Below are positions 1-6,761 of a stretch of DNA of 27,745 bases, one piece after another. The DNA is taken from IMG/VR virus record IMGVR_UViG_3300027881_000059, positions 1-27,745 of that record. One strand, 5' to 3'. This DNA is from a virus. The translations under genes and the position numbers were made by a program. Under the pieces are notes generated by a model that was not told the DNA's origin, searched no databases, and worked only from the letters and a program-made list of their open reading frames with translations. Numbering within the stretch: the first letter of the stretch is position 1; every line of letters begins with the position of its first letter.

Positions 1-1707
1 CTCTCGCCCCCCATGGTCGAATTCATCGCCGATATGTTCTACCGCCGGGCGAGTCAGGCGATCCTCTGGAAAGGCCGTGGTTCCGGCGGCACTCTCTGCG
101 CCGCCATCCTCGTTTGGCTCTGCCTGATCTACCATCGCATGTCCTTCACCTCCATGGCAGGATCCACCGAGCAGGCCAAGCTGATCTACCAGTACACCAA
201 GTCCTTCTGGGATTGCTTCCCGCTGATGTCGAACGCGCTGCTGGAGACGGAGCCTCTTCAGATGGAGACGCGCCTGAAGGGCGGCGTCGTGCTGAAGATC
301 ATTTCCGCGTCTGAAAAGCAGAGCCGTGGCAAGCACAACGCCGGGTTCATCGTGGACGAATCCTGTCAGTCTTCGTCGAACGTGGATTACCTGATCCAGG
401 CCGCCATGCAGGGTGCGATGTCCGAACCGAACTCAATGGTCATCGTTCTCTCGACCTTCCACTTCCCCATTGGTCTTTTCCAGGAGCTGTGGGACTACGC
501 AGATGAGCGTGGGTTCAAGCGGTTCTGGTGGAATTGCTACGATTCGATGAGTGCCTGTGACGAGGGGCTTCAGCTCGCGAATCCCGACGATCCCGAGGCA
601 TTGACGTTCTGCCGAACCAAGTGTGATCTGACGGAGAAGAAGCCTGAACTCGATGCGGATGGGAACCAGGTCGGGTGGGAGTATGTGGGCTGCAACGGAA
701 AGGCGAGGCACACCCAGGGGTTCCAGGAGCGATCGAACGTACTTCTCGCGAAGAAGATGAACCGGGGAACGGATGTCTTTGCGAACGAGTACGAGAACAA
801 CCGGCCCAAGTGGATGAGCCCGATCTACGATCCTCAGACGGTCGATAAGGTCTTGGTTCCCCCCGACTGGCCTCAAATCATGATGGAGGGGGAGGACGAA
901 GAGGCCGCCGTAGTTGCCGAGAAGATGGGAGGCATGGAGCGGTTTTCCATTGGGGAGAAATCTGTCGGGGTTGATTGGGGCCTGGAGGGTCAGACGGCGT
1001 TGGTCATGACGGCGATGATCAACTTCGAGAGGCCGATGTTGGATCCCACCCGTCTCCCGGATGCTCCACCGATCGATTGGTGTATCGGAATTCTTGAGAC
1101 GGAATTCCTATCCGGCAAACTTGCGACTGAGGCCATCAAGGTCCTCATGATGTGGCAGGAGAAGTACGGAGATGACGATTTCTTCGTGTACGGCGATGGA
1201 AGTCACCCCTTCAACAACCTGGAGGTGGATCAGTCCGGGTTCAACATGACACCGGTTCCCTTCTCTAAGTGGAAGGATTACGGGGTCGGAAACTGCGTGA
1301 AGTATCTCCATACCCCGGGCAAACTCTTCATTCGGTCCAACCTCTTTACTTTCCTGGACCAGCTCAAACGGTACAGAAGGGACAAGCACGGGAAGCCGAT
1401 CAAGAAGGATGACCACGGACCAGACGCGTTCATGTGTTCGATGCTTCATTTTCGGTTCGAGGAGCGGTTTCACGCCGAAGATGCTGGGCTTGTTGCGCCC
1501 GAGCCGAGCCGAGATAGGGTGCATCCATATCCCCGTGTTTCCCCCGATCAGGTGATGCAGAAGGCATCCGAGTTCGGGGTCTTTCCTCCGATGACAGCTG
1601 GGGGATCGATCATCCAAGCACCCCCTCCTCCGCCTAAACCCCGGTCCCCTCTTGACAAGAGGGGTCGATCGGGGAAAACTGGTAATAACAATGTCATCAT
1701 AATTTGA
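1..1707 (+). CDS. terL: Phage terminase large subunit (5' end outside window)
   Basis: DNA-packaging motor with an N-terminal ATPase and a C-terminal RNase H-like nuclease. The reading frame is open to base 1, so the true start probably lies upstream; ATG 13 is the first ATG and residues are numbered from it. Seen: Walker A-like KGRGSGGT at 20-27, where the usual GK[ST] lysine is replaced by Gly and K20 sits at the front; Walker B FIVDE at 112-116; a coupling-type STFHFP at 147-152; cysteines C175, C182, C200, C204 and C227 in the ATPase-nuclease linker; nuclease acidic motifs VGVDWG (D321), VYGDGSHPF (D395) and DDHGPDAF (D471). The C-terminus is a Pro-rich basic linker. About 560 residues plus a missing N-terminal segment fits the family. 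No small terminase subunit is visible in the window. Identity is secure from motif order; activity of the deviant Walker A is inferred. Confidence 0.93.
   Translation, partial: LSPPMVEFIADMFYRRASQAILWKGRGSGGTLCAAILVWLCLIYHRMSFTSMAGSTEQAKLIYQYTKSFWDCFPLMSNALLETEPLQMETRLKGGVVLKIISASEKQSRGKHNAGFIVDESCQSSSNVDYLIQAAMQGAMSEPNSMVIVLSTFHFPIGLFQELWDYADERGFKRFWWNCYDSMSACDEGLQLANPDDPEALTFCRTKCDLTEKKPELDADGNQVGWEYVGCNGKARHTQGFQERSNVLLAKKMNRGTDVFANEYENNRPKWMSPIYDPQTVDKVLVPPDWPQIMMEGEDEEAAVVAEKMGGMERFSIGEKSVGVDWGLEGQTALVMTAMINFERPMLDPTRLPDAPPIDWCIGILETEFLSGKLATEAIKVLMMWQEKYGDDDFFVYGDGSHPFNNLEVDQSGFNMTPVPFSKWKDYGVGNCVKYLHTPGKLFIRSNLFTFLDQLKRYRRDKHGKPIKKDDHGPDAFMCSMLHFRFEERFHAEDAGLVAPEPSRDRVHPYPRVSPDQVMQKASEFGVFPPMTAGGSIIQAPPPPPKPRSPLDKRGRSGKTGNNNVIII
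1646..1664. repeat. Perfect 9-bp inverted repeat inside terminase 3' end
   Basis: CCCCTCTTGACAAGAGGGG is a perfect dyad with a one-base centre. It is flanked by a second pair, CCCCG before and CGGGG after, so a nested hairpin could form in the mRNA. It lies in the codons for the Pro/Lys/Arg-rich C-terminal linker of the terminase, about 45 bases before the stop. No T-run follows, so a standard intrinsic terminator is not supported. Confidence 0.6.
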
Positions 1708-1723
1708 TCCTTAGGAGATCATC

Positions 1724-2032
1724 ATGGCGAAGCAGATTTTTGTGTCGTTTCCGCAGATGGGCGTGCCTCAGACCGAGGCCGTCTACAACGAGGCTCTCGC
1801 CAAGAACATCGAGGCCGCGGTGGCCGTGAGACCTTTCTGCATGTTCTTCCGCAGCCAGGTGGGCGCGGTGAAGGTCAACGCCGAGGACGCTGACGACGAG
1901 GATCTCCTCGCGCAGGCCGCGTGCCAGGGCGTCTACGACATCAGCGGGAGTCTCGGCCCCTACAAGGCCGTGGAGCTGACCGACGCCGGTGTCCGCACCG
2001 AGTTGGCCGATCCGACCCCCGTTGTTCCGTAG
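1724..2032 (+). CDS. Hypothetical small protein downstream of terminase
   Basis: A 102-residue protein that I do not recognise. The start is well supported: TTAGGAG lies just upstream of ATG 1724, 16 bases after the terminase stop, so the two genes are probably cotranscribed. The N-terminus is MAKQIFVSFPQMG, then a helical Ala/Glu-rich stretch and an acidic ADDEDL segment around residue 60. It has a single pair of nearby aromatics (RPFCMFF), no signal peptide, no membrane segment and no cysteine pair. The position next to the terminase suggests a packaging or head accessory role, but this is by location only. Confidence 0.7.
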   Translation: MAKQIFVSFPQMGVPQTEAVYNEALAKNIEAAVAVRPFCMFFRSQVGAVKVNAEDADDEDLLAQAACQGVYDISGSLGPYKAVELTDAGVRTELADPTPVVP

Positions 2033-2136
2033 GTACGGCGGGATCTGAATTGCGTCGTTCAAGATCGGCGCTACCGTTCTCCGTGCGATAGCGTTGAGGA
2101 CGGTTGAGAAATTCAATCCGTATGAGGAGCCATCAG
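2033..2136. other. 104-base intergenic gap without a clear signal
   Basis: This is the second largest gap in the window. It contains only weak promoter-like hexamers (TTGCGT then TACCGT with a 16-base spacer) and the Shine-Dalgarno GAGGAG that serves ATG 2137. No terminator-like hairpin with a T-run is visible. Confidence 0.4.
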
Positions 2137-3267
2137 ATGGAGAAGAATCCGTGGACCGGCCGCCTTGGAATCGAGGTGCTCGGGAAAATGGCTGGGTGCT
2201 GCGCCGATACCATCGCCAAATGGCGACCCCAGATGGTCGGGGAAAAGAGGGAATGCATCTATTGCAACCAGTTCATGAAGACGATCCGAGCCGGTGAAGT
2301 TCTCGCTCCCGTCTTCACGGGAGGCATGCTGGAGCACCACGTGGAAGTCGAGGAACCGGAGCTTTCCATCGGCAGCCTCTTCTTCACCTCCACGAAATTC
2401 CCCACTCCCGAATCCATCGAGAGATGGTTGGCCGACCGGGACATGGAGGGCGAGATCTCCAAGATGGACGATCACGCTCACGCCGTCATGATCGGCGATG
2501 CCATCTTCGGCGACTCCTCCAGAATGGTGTGGGTCGCTCCCGGTGTCGTCGGCGAGATCGGTGTTTCCGAGAAGCAGATGGCGACCGGCGGCGGCCAAGC
2601 TTCCATGTCCTCGCCGGGCATGACGACGACCTCCATGGCGTCGGGCGGAGATCTCCATCCGCACCAAGGTCCAGCGGCGGCGGCGTCCGAAGCGAGCGGT
2701 GCTCCTCCTGTCATGCAGGGCGTCACCGATGTGCAGGACGGCCACCAGCACGAGTACTTTTTGCACCCCGTACCCGAAGTGGCGGGGTTCCGCGTGAAGT
2801 CCTTCACGTCCTTCAACGATGGACACGCACACATGGTCGAGTGCGCCGTCGAGAAGGATGGCACCATCGATACGAGGACGGCTCCCGACCAGACTCCGGT
2901 CGGCGGACACGCCCACTCCCACCGCCTCGCATGGCCCGTGGGAAAGTCCTTCGGTGATGAAGACAAGCCGTACGAGCGGCAGTTCACCGTCTCGGGTGCC
3001 GACATGTCGCTTCTCCGCAAGGCGGAGGGGATGGTCGCGGACTTCTGCGCGAACATCAACGGAGCACGCGGAGTCCGCGAAGCCGTCGGAGATCTGATGG
3101 GTCAGATGAGCGCCGCGGTCGAGAGAGCGACGGGCAAGGCCTCCGATGCCGAGGCCGTCATTCCCATTCGGTCCGAACTGATCGAGCGCCTTCAGGAATG
3201 CGCGAAGGAACTCGGCGAGATCGGATCCGAGATCGGAAACTCCTTCTCCATGGCGACGAAGGTCTGA
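2137..3267 (+). CDS. HxH-rich hypothetical virion-associated protein
   Basis: A 376-residue protein of unknown function. I chose ATG 2137 because GAGGAG lies about 8 bases upstream; ATG 2122 and TTG 2104 are in frame but lack a good ribosome site. It has five HxH motifs: DDHAHAV (113-115), HPHQ (174-176), DGHQH (203-205), DGHAH (230-232) and GGHAHSH (258-262). There is a CIYC pair at 40-43 and CC at 21-22. A Met/Ser/Gly/Ala-rich low-complexity linker spans about 145-195, and the C-terminus (about 290-370) is helical. The DGHxH motif recurs in the gene at 4928, suggesting a shared metal-binding beta module; metal binding is inferred. The TGA stop is followed in frame by nine more sense codons (SKVGGKKDE) before TAG 3295-3297. 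Confidence 0.75.
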   Translation: MEKNPWTGRLGIEVLGKMAGCCADTIAKWRPQMVGEKRECIYCNQFMKTIRAGEVLAPVFTGGMLEHHVEVEEPELSIGSLFFTSTKFPTPESIERWLADRDMEGEISKMDDHAHAVMIGDAIFGDSSRMVWVAPGVVGEIGVSEKQMATGGGQASMSSPGMTTTSMASGGDLHPHQGPAAAASEASGAPPVMQGVTDVQDGHQHEYFLHPVPEVAGFRVKSFTSFNDGHAHMVECAVEKDGTIDTRTAPDQTPVGGHAHSHRLAWPVGKSFGDEDKPYERQFTVSGADMSLLRKAEGMVADFCANINGARGVREAVGDLMGQMSAAVERATGKASDAEAVIPIRSELIERLQECAKELGEIGSEIGNSFSMATKV

Positions 3268-3322
3268 AGCAAGGTCGGCGGCAAGAAGGACGAGTAGAAA
3301 ACGGTCTGTTAGGGAGCATTTG

Positions 3323-4462
3323 ATGAACGAAGGCCGAGACGTGTGGAGCGGAGGAAACCTCTCTGAGAAGGGGGACCAGATCAACAAGTCCCTCTTGAGG
3401 GGGCGCGACCTCTACCGTTCCGGGGAACTCTTCCCGAAGGTTCGGCGTCCGACCGAGAACGAAGAGGACGAGAGGGCCGTTGCTGAGGCCCAAGAGTACG
3501 TCGATAAGGAACGGCGGCTCAGGGAGATCGGTGGCCCCTTTGCGACCGATGCTCAGGATGAGTGGTCGGAGAAAACCGGTGAATCTCCTGCGCTCGGCGA
3601 GATACCTTCCGACCCGGACGCCGACGACGACGACGACGAAACTCCCGAAGAGATGCCCGTCAAAAAGGGCGACGGTCCTGAATCGGGAGAATCCCTCGAC
3701 GACGAGGAAGTCGACGAGTGCGAGGGCCCTTCTTCGGGGCAGAAGATGGGTGACGAGGAGGAGGAGGACGTTCCCGGTCCCAAATCCGGCCAGAAGATGG
3801 GGAAGGCCAAGGAGCCCTTCGGCAAGGACTGGATCAAGGACACGATGGGCGCTGTGGAGAAATCCATGCGCCCTTTCGCGGATAGCCCCATCGAGAAGTC
3901 GGACTCCGGTGGGGCAAAACTCTCGAAGGACATGATCGAGAAGGTCATCAAGGACGCCGGTTGGGACAAGGTGCCCATCCCGGACAAGGCCTTGGAAGTC
4001 ATCGAGGATCTCATCAGCAACGGTGCGAAGCCGGTGACGTCCTACACAGGGAAGGTTATGGTCGAGCGTGGGTTCCCTGAGGAGCCTCCCGCTCTTTCGC
4101 CGAGACCCATGAACCTGCGTGCCGGGGACAGGGTGATCCCTCTTGACTGGCAGTGGGTTCGAGGATTCGGAGCCAAGTTCGATATGCCCTACGTTCCTCC
4201 CGCTGCGCGGGTGGCCGCGGTGCATACGGCTCCTGTGACGGTGACGAGGAAGTCGTATCCATTTGGGCGTGTCCCGTCCGACATCTCCAAGGTCGAGACG
4301 GTTAAGGAAGATCGGATCTGGGGGGTTGACCTGGAAGAAGATGGGGTAAAGAAGGACGACGACACTTTTCCCTCCCCCGTCGCGTTGCGAGACACTACAA
4401 TGGTTCTTCGGATGGAACCGTTGGCCTCGCCGTCTGGAGAGGTCGATCCAGGGTTCGTTTAG
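3323..4462 (+). CDS. Acidic, low-complexity hypothetical protein
   Basis: A 379-residue protein that I cannot assign. The start at ATG 3323 follows AGGGAG by about 6 bases. The N-terminal half is charged, with an acidic run (DADDDDDE, near residue 95) and a short internal repeat, GPSSGQKMG and GPKSGQKMG, separated by DEEEEEDVP. The middle has a helical basic/acidic segment (about 155-235, KDMIEKVIKDAGWDKVP). The C-terminal third is more ordered and aromatic (DWQWVRGFGAKFDMPYVPPAARVA). No membrane segment or catalytic motif is seen. Acidic disordered proteins near head genes can be scaffolds or head-internal proteins, but an obvious scaffold-like region exists in the protease at 20277, so I make no functional claim. 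Confidence 0.72.
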   Translation: MNEGRDVWSGGNLSEKGDQINKSLLRGRDLYRSGELFPKVRRPTENEEDERAVAEAQEYVDKERRLREIGGPFATDAQDEWSEKTGESPALGEIPSDPDADDDDDETPEEMPVKKGDGPESGESLDDEEVDECEGPSSGQKMGDEEEEDVPGPKSGQKMGKAKEPFGKDWIKDTMGAVEKSMRPFADSPIEKSDSGGAKLSKDMIEKVIKDAGWDKVPIPDKALEVIEDLISNGAKPVTSYTGKVMVERGFPEEPPALSPRPMNLRAGDRVIPLDWQWVRGFGAKFDMPYVPPAARVAAVHTAPVTVTRKSYPFGRVPSDISKVETVKEDRIWGVDLEEDGVKKDDDTFPSPVALRDTTMVLRMEPLASPSGEVDPGFV

Positions 4463-4471
4463 GTCGGGGAC

Positions 4472-4488
4472 GCGCAAACCGTTTGCGC
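4472..4488. promoter_or_regulatory. Palindrome GCGCAAAC-C-GTTTGCGC
   Basis: A perfect 8-bp inverted repeat with a one-base centre in the gap between the acidic protein and the gene at 4506. It is followed by CCTTTTC, so it could act as a weak terminator (7-bp stem, CCG loop) or as a protein-binding operator. Its 13-base core GCAAACNGTTTGC recurs at 25367-25379, which favours a specific function over chance. Confidence 0.45.
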
Positions 4489-4505
4489 CTTTTCACGGAG
4501 GAATC

Positions 4506-4904
4506 ATGAGCGGACTTGGAAGTCACGCAAGGTCGGGAGGCGGCAAGGTCTCCAAGGCCCAAAGAGCCCGGGAGGGCGACATCAATAAGGCGGTCGCCTC
4601 CAACATCCCCGGTTCGGGGCCGCAGGGTGTGCCTCCCGCAGAACGGGACAAGATGGGCCAGTACGCCCGGACCGGCAACGCGCAGCTGACGCCCAAGATC
4701 GTCGCCGCGCAGACCGGCCTCGGAACGCAGGGACCGAAGGTCGTGGCCTCGCTCGCCCGGATGGGCGGACAGGTTGCGCTCGCTCCCGGGCAGTTCGGAG
4801 CGTGGGCGCATCCGCAGGACCCGACGCCGAAGGCCTCGGACCAGGTGACGAGCGATTCCAAGAAACCCGGATCGCTCCCGCCCCCGGCTCCCCCGGTCTA
4901 TTGA
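4506..4904 (+). CDS. Gly/Pro/Ala-rich hypothetical protein
   Basis: A 132-residue protein without recognisable family. ATG 4506 is preceded by a strong CACGGAGGAATC ribosome site. The sequence is basic at the N-terminus (SHARSGGGKVSKAQRAREGD), Gly/Ala/Gln-rich in the middle (AAQTGLGTQGPKVVASLARMGGQVALAPGQFG) and ends in a Pro-rich tail (PPPAPPVY). It looks largely disordered, with no cysteines and no membrane segment. It sits between two head-proximal unknowns and is probably in the same transcription unit, although the palindrome just upstream may alter expression. Confidence 0.68.
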   Translation: MSGLGSHARSGGGKVSKAQRAREGDINKAVASNIPGSGPQGVPPAERDKMGQYARTGNAQLTPKIVAAQTGLGTQGPKVVASLARMGGQVALAPGQFGAWAHPQDPTPKASDQVTSDSKKPGSLPPPAPPVY

Positions 4905-4927
4905 TCATCGACTGAGGGAGAACTTCG

Positions 4928-5467
4928 ATGCGGTATCTCCATAAGGTGATGAGCCTTCCTTCGGAGGCGGAGCTGAACATCCTCGGACAAGAGGGGTGGC
5001 ATGTCTCTGCCGCTGTCGGGGATCAGATAATCATGGTGAAGAGCGTGGGCGAGCCCGAAGGGGCGGCCCGCGCTTGTTCCAATTGTGCATCGTTCCCCGA
5101 GACCGAGAAGGATTCTGAGGCGGGGAAATGTCCCGAGTGGGGCCTCCTCATGGAGCCCGGAGGAACGTGCGAGAAGTGGAATCGACGGGAGATGGAGAAG
5201 TCCGTCCCCGACGAAGACAGCGCGTGGCACTGGACCGCGAGAACGGATATCGGCGAGAAGAGGATCGAGGCCATCACGAGCCAGGATAAAGGGGGCGTGG
5301 CCCCCGAGCACAAGCATCGTGTCGTTGTGATCCGAGCGGCTGACGGCTCCGTGGTTCGAGGAAAGACCGACGTGGTCAACGAGCATGACCACGAGATCTT
5401 GTTCATGGGAATGACGGAGGAGTCCGACGGACATACCCACACGTTCGTGCTTCCACAGGAAGCTTAA
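4928..5467 (+). CDS. DUF4177-like N-terminus with HiPIP-like cysteines and HxH motifs
   Basis: A 179-residue protein with three visible parts. Residues about 1-40 (SEAELNILGQEGWHVSAAVGD) resemble the short DUF4177-type fold, whose signature is LNxLGxEGWE. Residues 50-84 carry C50, C53, C68 and C81 in a CSNC...GKCPEW...GGTCEKW arrangement, reminiscent of the four cysteines of high-potential iron-sulfur proteins and of a common phage cysteine knot; whether it binds Fe-S or zinc is not decidable here. The C-terminal part has HxH pairs at 128/130, 153/155 and 169/171 (DGHTH), matching the motif in the gene at 2137. Start: GAGGGAGAACTTCG precedes ATG 4928. A virion or assembly role is inferred from context only. 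Confidence 0.75.
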   Translation: MRYLHKVMSLPSEAELNILGQEGWHVSAAVGDQIIMVKSVGEPEGAARACSNCASFPETEKDSEAGKCPEWGLLMEPGGTCEKWNRREMEKSVPDEDSAWHWTARTDIGEKRIEAITSQDKGGVAPEHKHRVVVIRAADGSVVRGKTDVVNEHDHEILFMGMTEESDGHTHTFVLPQEA

Positions 5468-5482
5468 AGTAGGAGATGAAAC

Positions 5483-5839
5483 ATGGCGAACTTCACGGGA
5501 AACATGACGGCGGGCCTCTCGACGAGCGACGGGATCAGCCTCTCGAAGACGGTCAATGGTGCGGCGCTCAACGCGAAGGCGATGCTGGACGACACCTTCT
5601 CGTCCCCCGCGTTGGTCGATCTTGCGCCTCTCATGGCCTCGATCGCCGATCCGAAGTACGCGCTTCTCCTGTGCGACGGCGAGGGTGCGAACCTGAACTT
5701 CGACGGCCTCGGCGCGACGGCGAAGGCCTACACGACGATGCTCATGGAGATCCCCGCGGCTCCCGCCGGGGTGTTCGACATGGAGCTGACCGTGCTCGGG
5801 ACCTCGCAGCGAGTTCGCTTCCTCGGGATGGGCGACTGA
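5483..5839 (+). CDS. Small beta-rich hypothetical, possible virion protein
   Basis: A 118-residue protein. ATG 5483 is preceded by GTAGGAGATGAAAC, a strong ribosome site, 15 bases after the previous stop. The N-terminal half is polar and helical (SLSKTVNGAALNAKAMLDD). The C-terminal half alternates hydrophobic and small residues (YALLLCDGEGANLNFDGLG, then FDMELTVLGTSQRVRFLGMG), as in the small beta-barrel proteins that decorate phage heads or tails. No family is firmly recognised. It has no signal peptide or membrane segment. Confidence 0.68.
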   Translation: MANFTGNMTAGLSTSDGISLSKTVNGAALNAKAMLDDTFSSPALVDLAPLMASIADPKYALLLCDGEGANLNFDGLGATAKAYTTMLMEIPAAPAGVFDMELTVLGTSQRVRFLGMGD

Positions 5840-5858
5840 TCTTTCTTGGCGTTCGGTT

Positions 5859-6761
5859 ATGCAGACCCCTGAATCCGCAAGGATGAGGACACTCGCGGGG
5901 GGTCTGCGGTCCGAGGACCGGGCCGCAGGCTCCCCGCTTGGCATTGGACTTTTGTCCAAAATGCGCTCGGCTGCTGGTGGTCAAGCGTGGCAGCCCGTTC
6001 TCCCGAAAGACGCGGACTTCGCTCTGATGAATCAGATGTGCAGGGAGATGCGAGAGTCCCGCGAAGCATTCGTGGAGCCCATCGGGAAAGGCATCCATCG
6101 TCCCTACCGGGTGGAGTTCCACGACGGTCTCGATTCGGGACCGGTGACGACCAAGAAAGGAGCCCTCAAGACGGTCTACTCCCAGTTCGAGAACAAGAGG
6201 TACTGCGCCTCGATGGATCTCGACGTGACAGGCCCCGAAAGGGAGATCCTTTCATTCGCGTTGGATAGGGCATTTGGCTTCGACCTCGTTCCACCGACCA
6301 TCAGTCGGGAGGTATCGGGTGTCGGGGCCGGAAGCGTTCAAGCGTGGGTTGGGTGTCCGACGGCCTGGGAGTGGATCGACAAGGGGTACGACTACCGTAA
6401 GGATTGGACGAACCCGTGGCTCCACCGGCTGGCCGCCTTCGATTTCATCCGGGGAGAGATCGACAGGCATTCGAACAACTGGATCATGGACGAGAAGAGG
6501 CGCGTGTACGCGATCGATAATGGGTACTCGTTCGTGAAGGGTGACGACCGGACATGGCTCAAGTCAATTGCAGGGAAGCGCCTTATTGGAAAGCCGATCC
6601 ACCCTGTAGTGTTGGCTGAGATTGCTGCGATTGACGAGGATGCCACCTTTGATCTGGTGAACCGTGTTCGCTTCAAGCACGGTGAGGCGGACGGGGTGGT
6701 GAAGAGAATCAAGGAGCTGAAGGGCCTGCTGGAATGGCGAAAGCTCGGAGAAAAGTGGTGA
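5859..6761 (+). CDS. PI3/4-kinase-like (atypical kinase) protein
   Basis: A 300-residue protein with atypical-kinase motifs. Residues about 127-163 (EREILSFALDRAFGFDLVPPTISRE...GSVQAWV) match the REvAAYxLDRxLGxxxVPPTxxR...GSxQxWV signature of PI3/4-kinase-like and FAM20-like bacterial kinases. The catalytic segment GEIDRHSNNW (199-208; D202, H204, N207) and the metal-binding AIDNGYSF (218-225; D220) follow in the expected order. Expected activity is ATP-dependent phosphorylation of a protein or small molecule; the substrate is unknown. The start is uncertain: ATG 5859 has no good ribosome site, and the first 34 residues span two strong hairpins, so ATG 5961 (267 residues) is a real alternative. 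It overlaps the downstream HAD-type gene by 28 bases, suggesting coupled kinase/phosphatase expression. Confidence 0.75.
   Translation: MQTPESARMRTLAGGLRSEDRAAGSPLGIGLLSKMRSAAGGQAWQPVLPKDADFALMNQMCREMRESREAFVEPIGKGIHRPYRVEFHDGLDSGPVTTKKGALKTVYSQFENKRYCASMDLDVTGPEREILSFALDRAFGFDLVPPTISREVSGVGAGSVQAWVGCPTAWEWIDKGYDYRKDWTNPWLHRLAAFDFIRGEIDRHSNNWIMDEKRRVYAIDNGYSFVKGDDRTWLKSIAGKRLIGKPIHPVVLAEIAAIDEDATFDLVNRVRFKHGEADGVVKRIKELKGLLEWRKLGEKW
5895..5959. promoter_or_regulatory. Two hairpins in the leader or N-terminal codons of the kinase gene
   Basis: The first structure nests GCGGGG (5895-5900) with CCCCGC (5932-5937) and CTGCGG (5904-5909) with CCGCAG (5923-5928), plus an inner GGTCC/GGACC pair. 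The second is TTGGAC-TTTT-GTCCAA at 5944-5959, ending one base before ATG 5961. They may form an attenuator or translational control element if translation begins at 5961. Confidence 0.45.

Noticed and set aside
1652-1702. Perfect -35 hexamer TTGACA at 1652-1657 with downstream CATAAT
   Set aside because: No -10 hexamer occurs at 15-19 bases; CATAAT is about 40 bases away. The TTGACA is explained by the inverted repeat.
3158-4477. Minus-strand open frame of 439 codons
   Set aside because: Arg/Pro/Leu-rich product opposite two well-started + strand genes; no recognisable motif and no ribosome site that fits the local gene layout.
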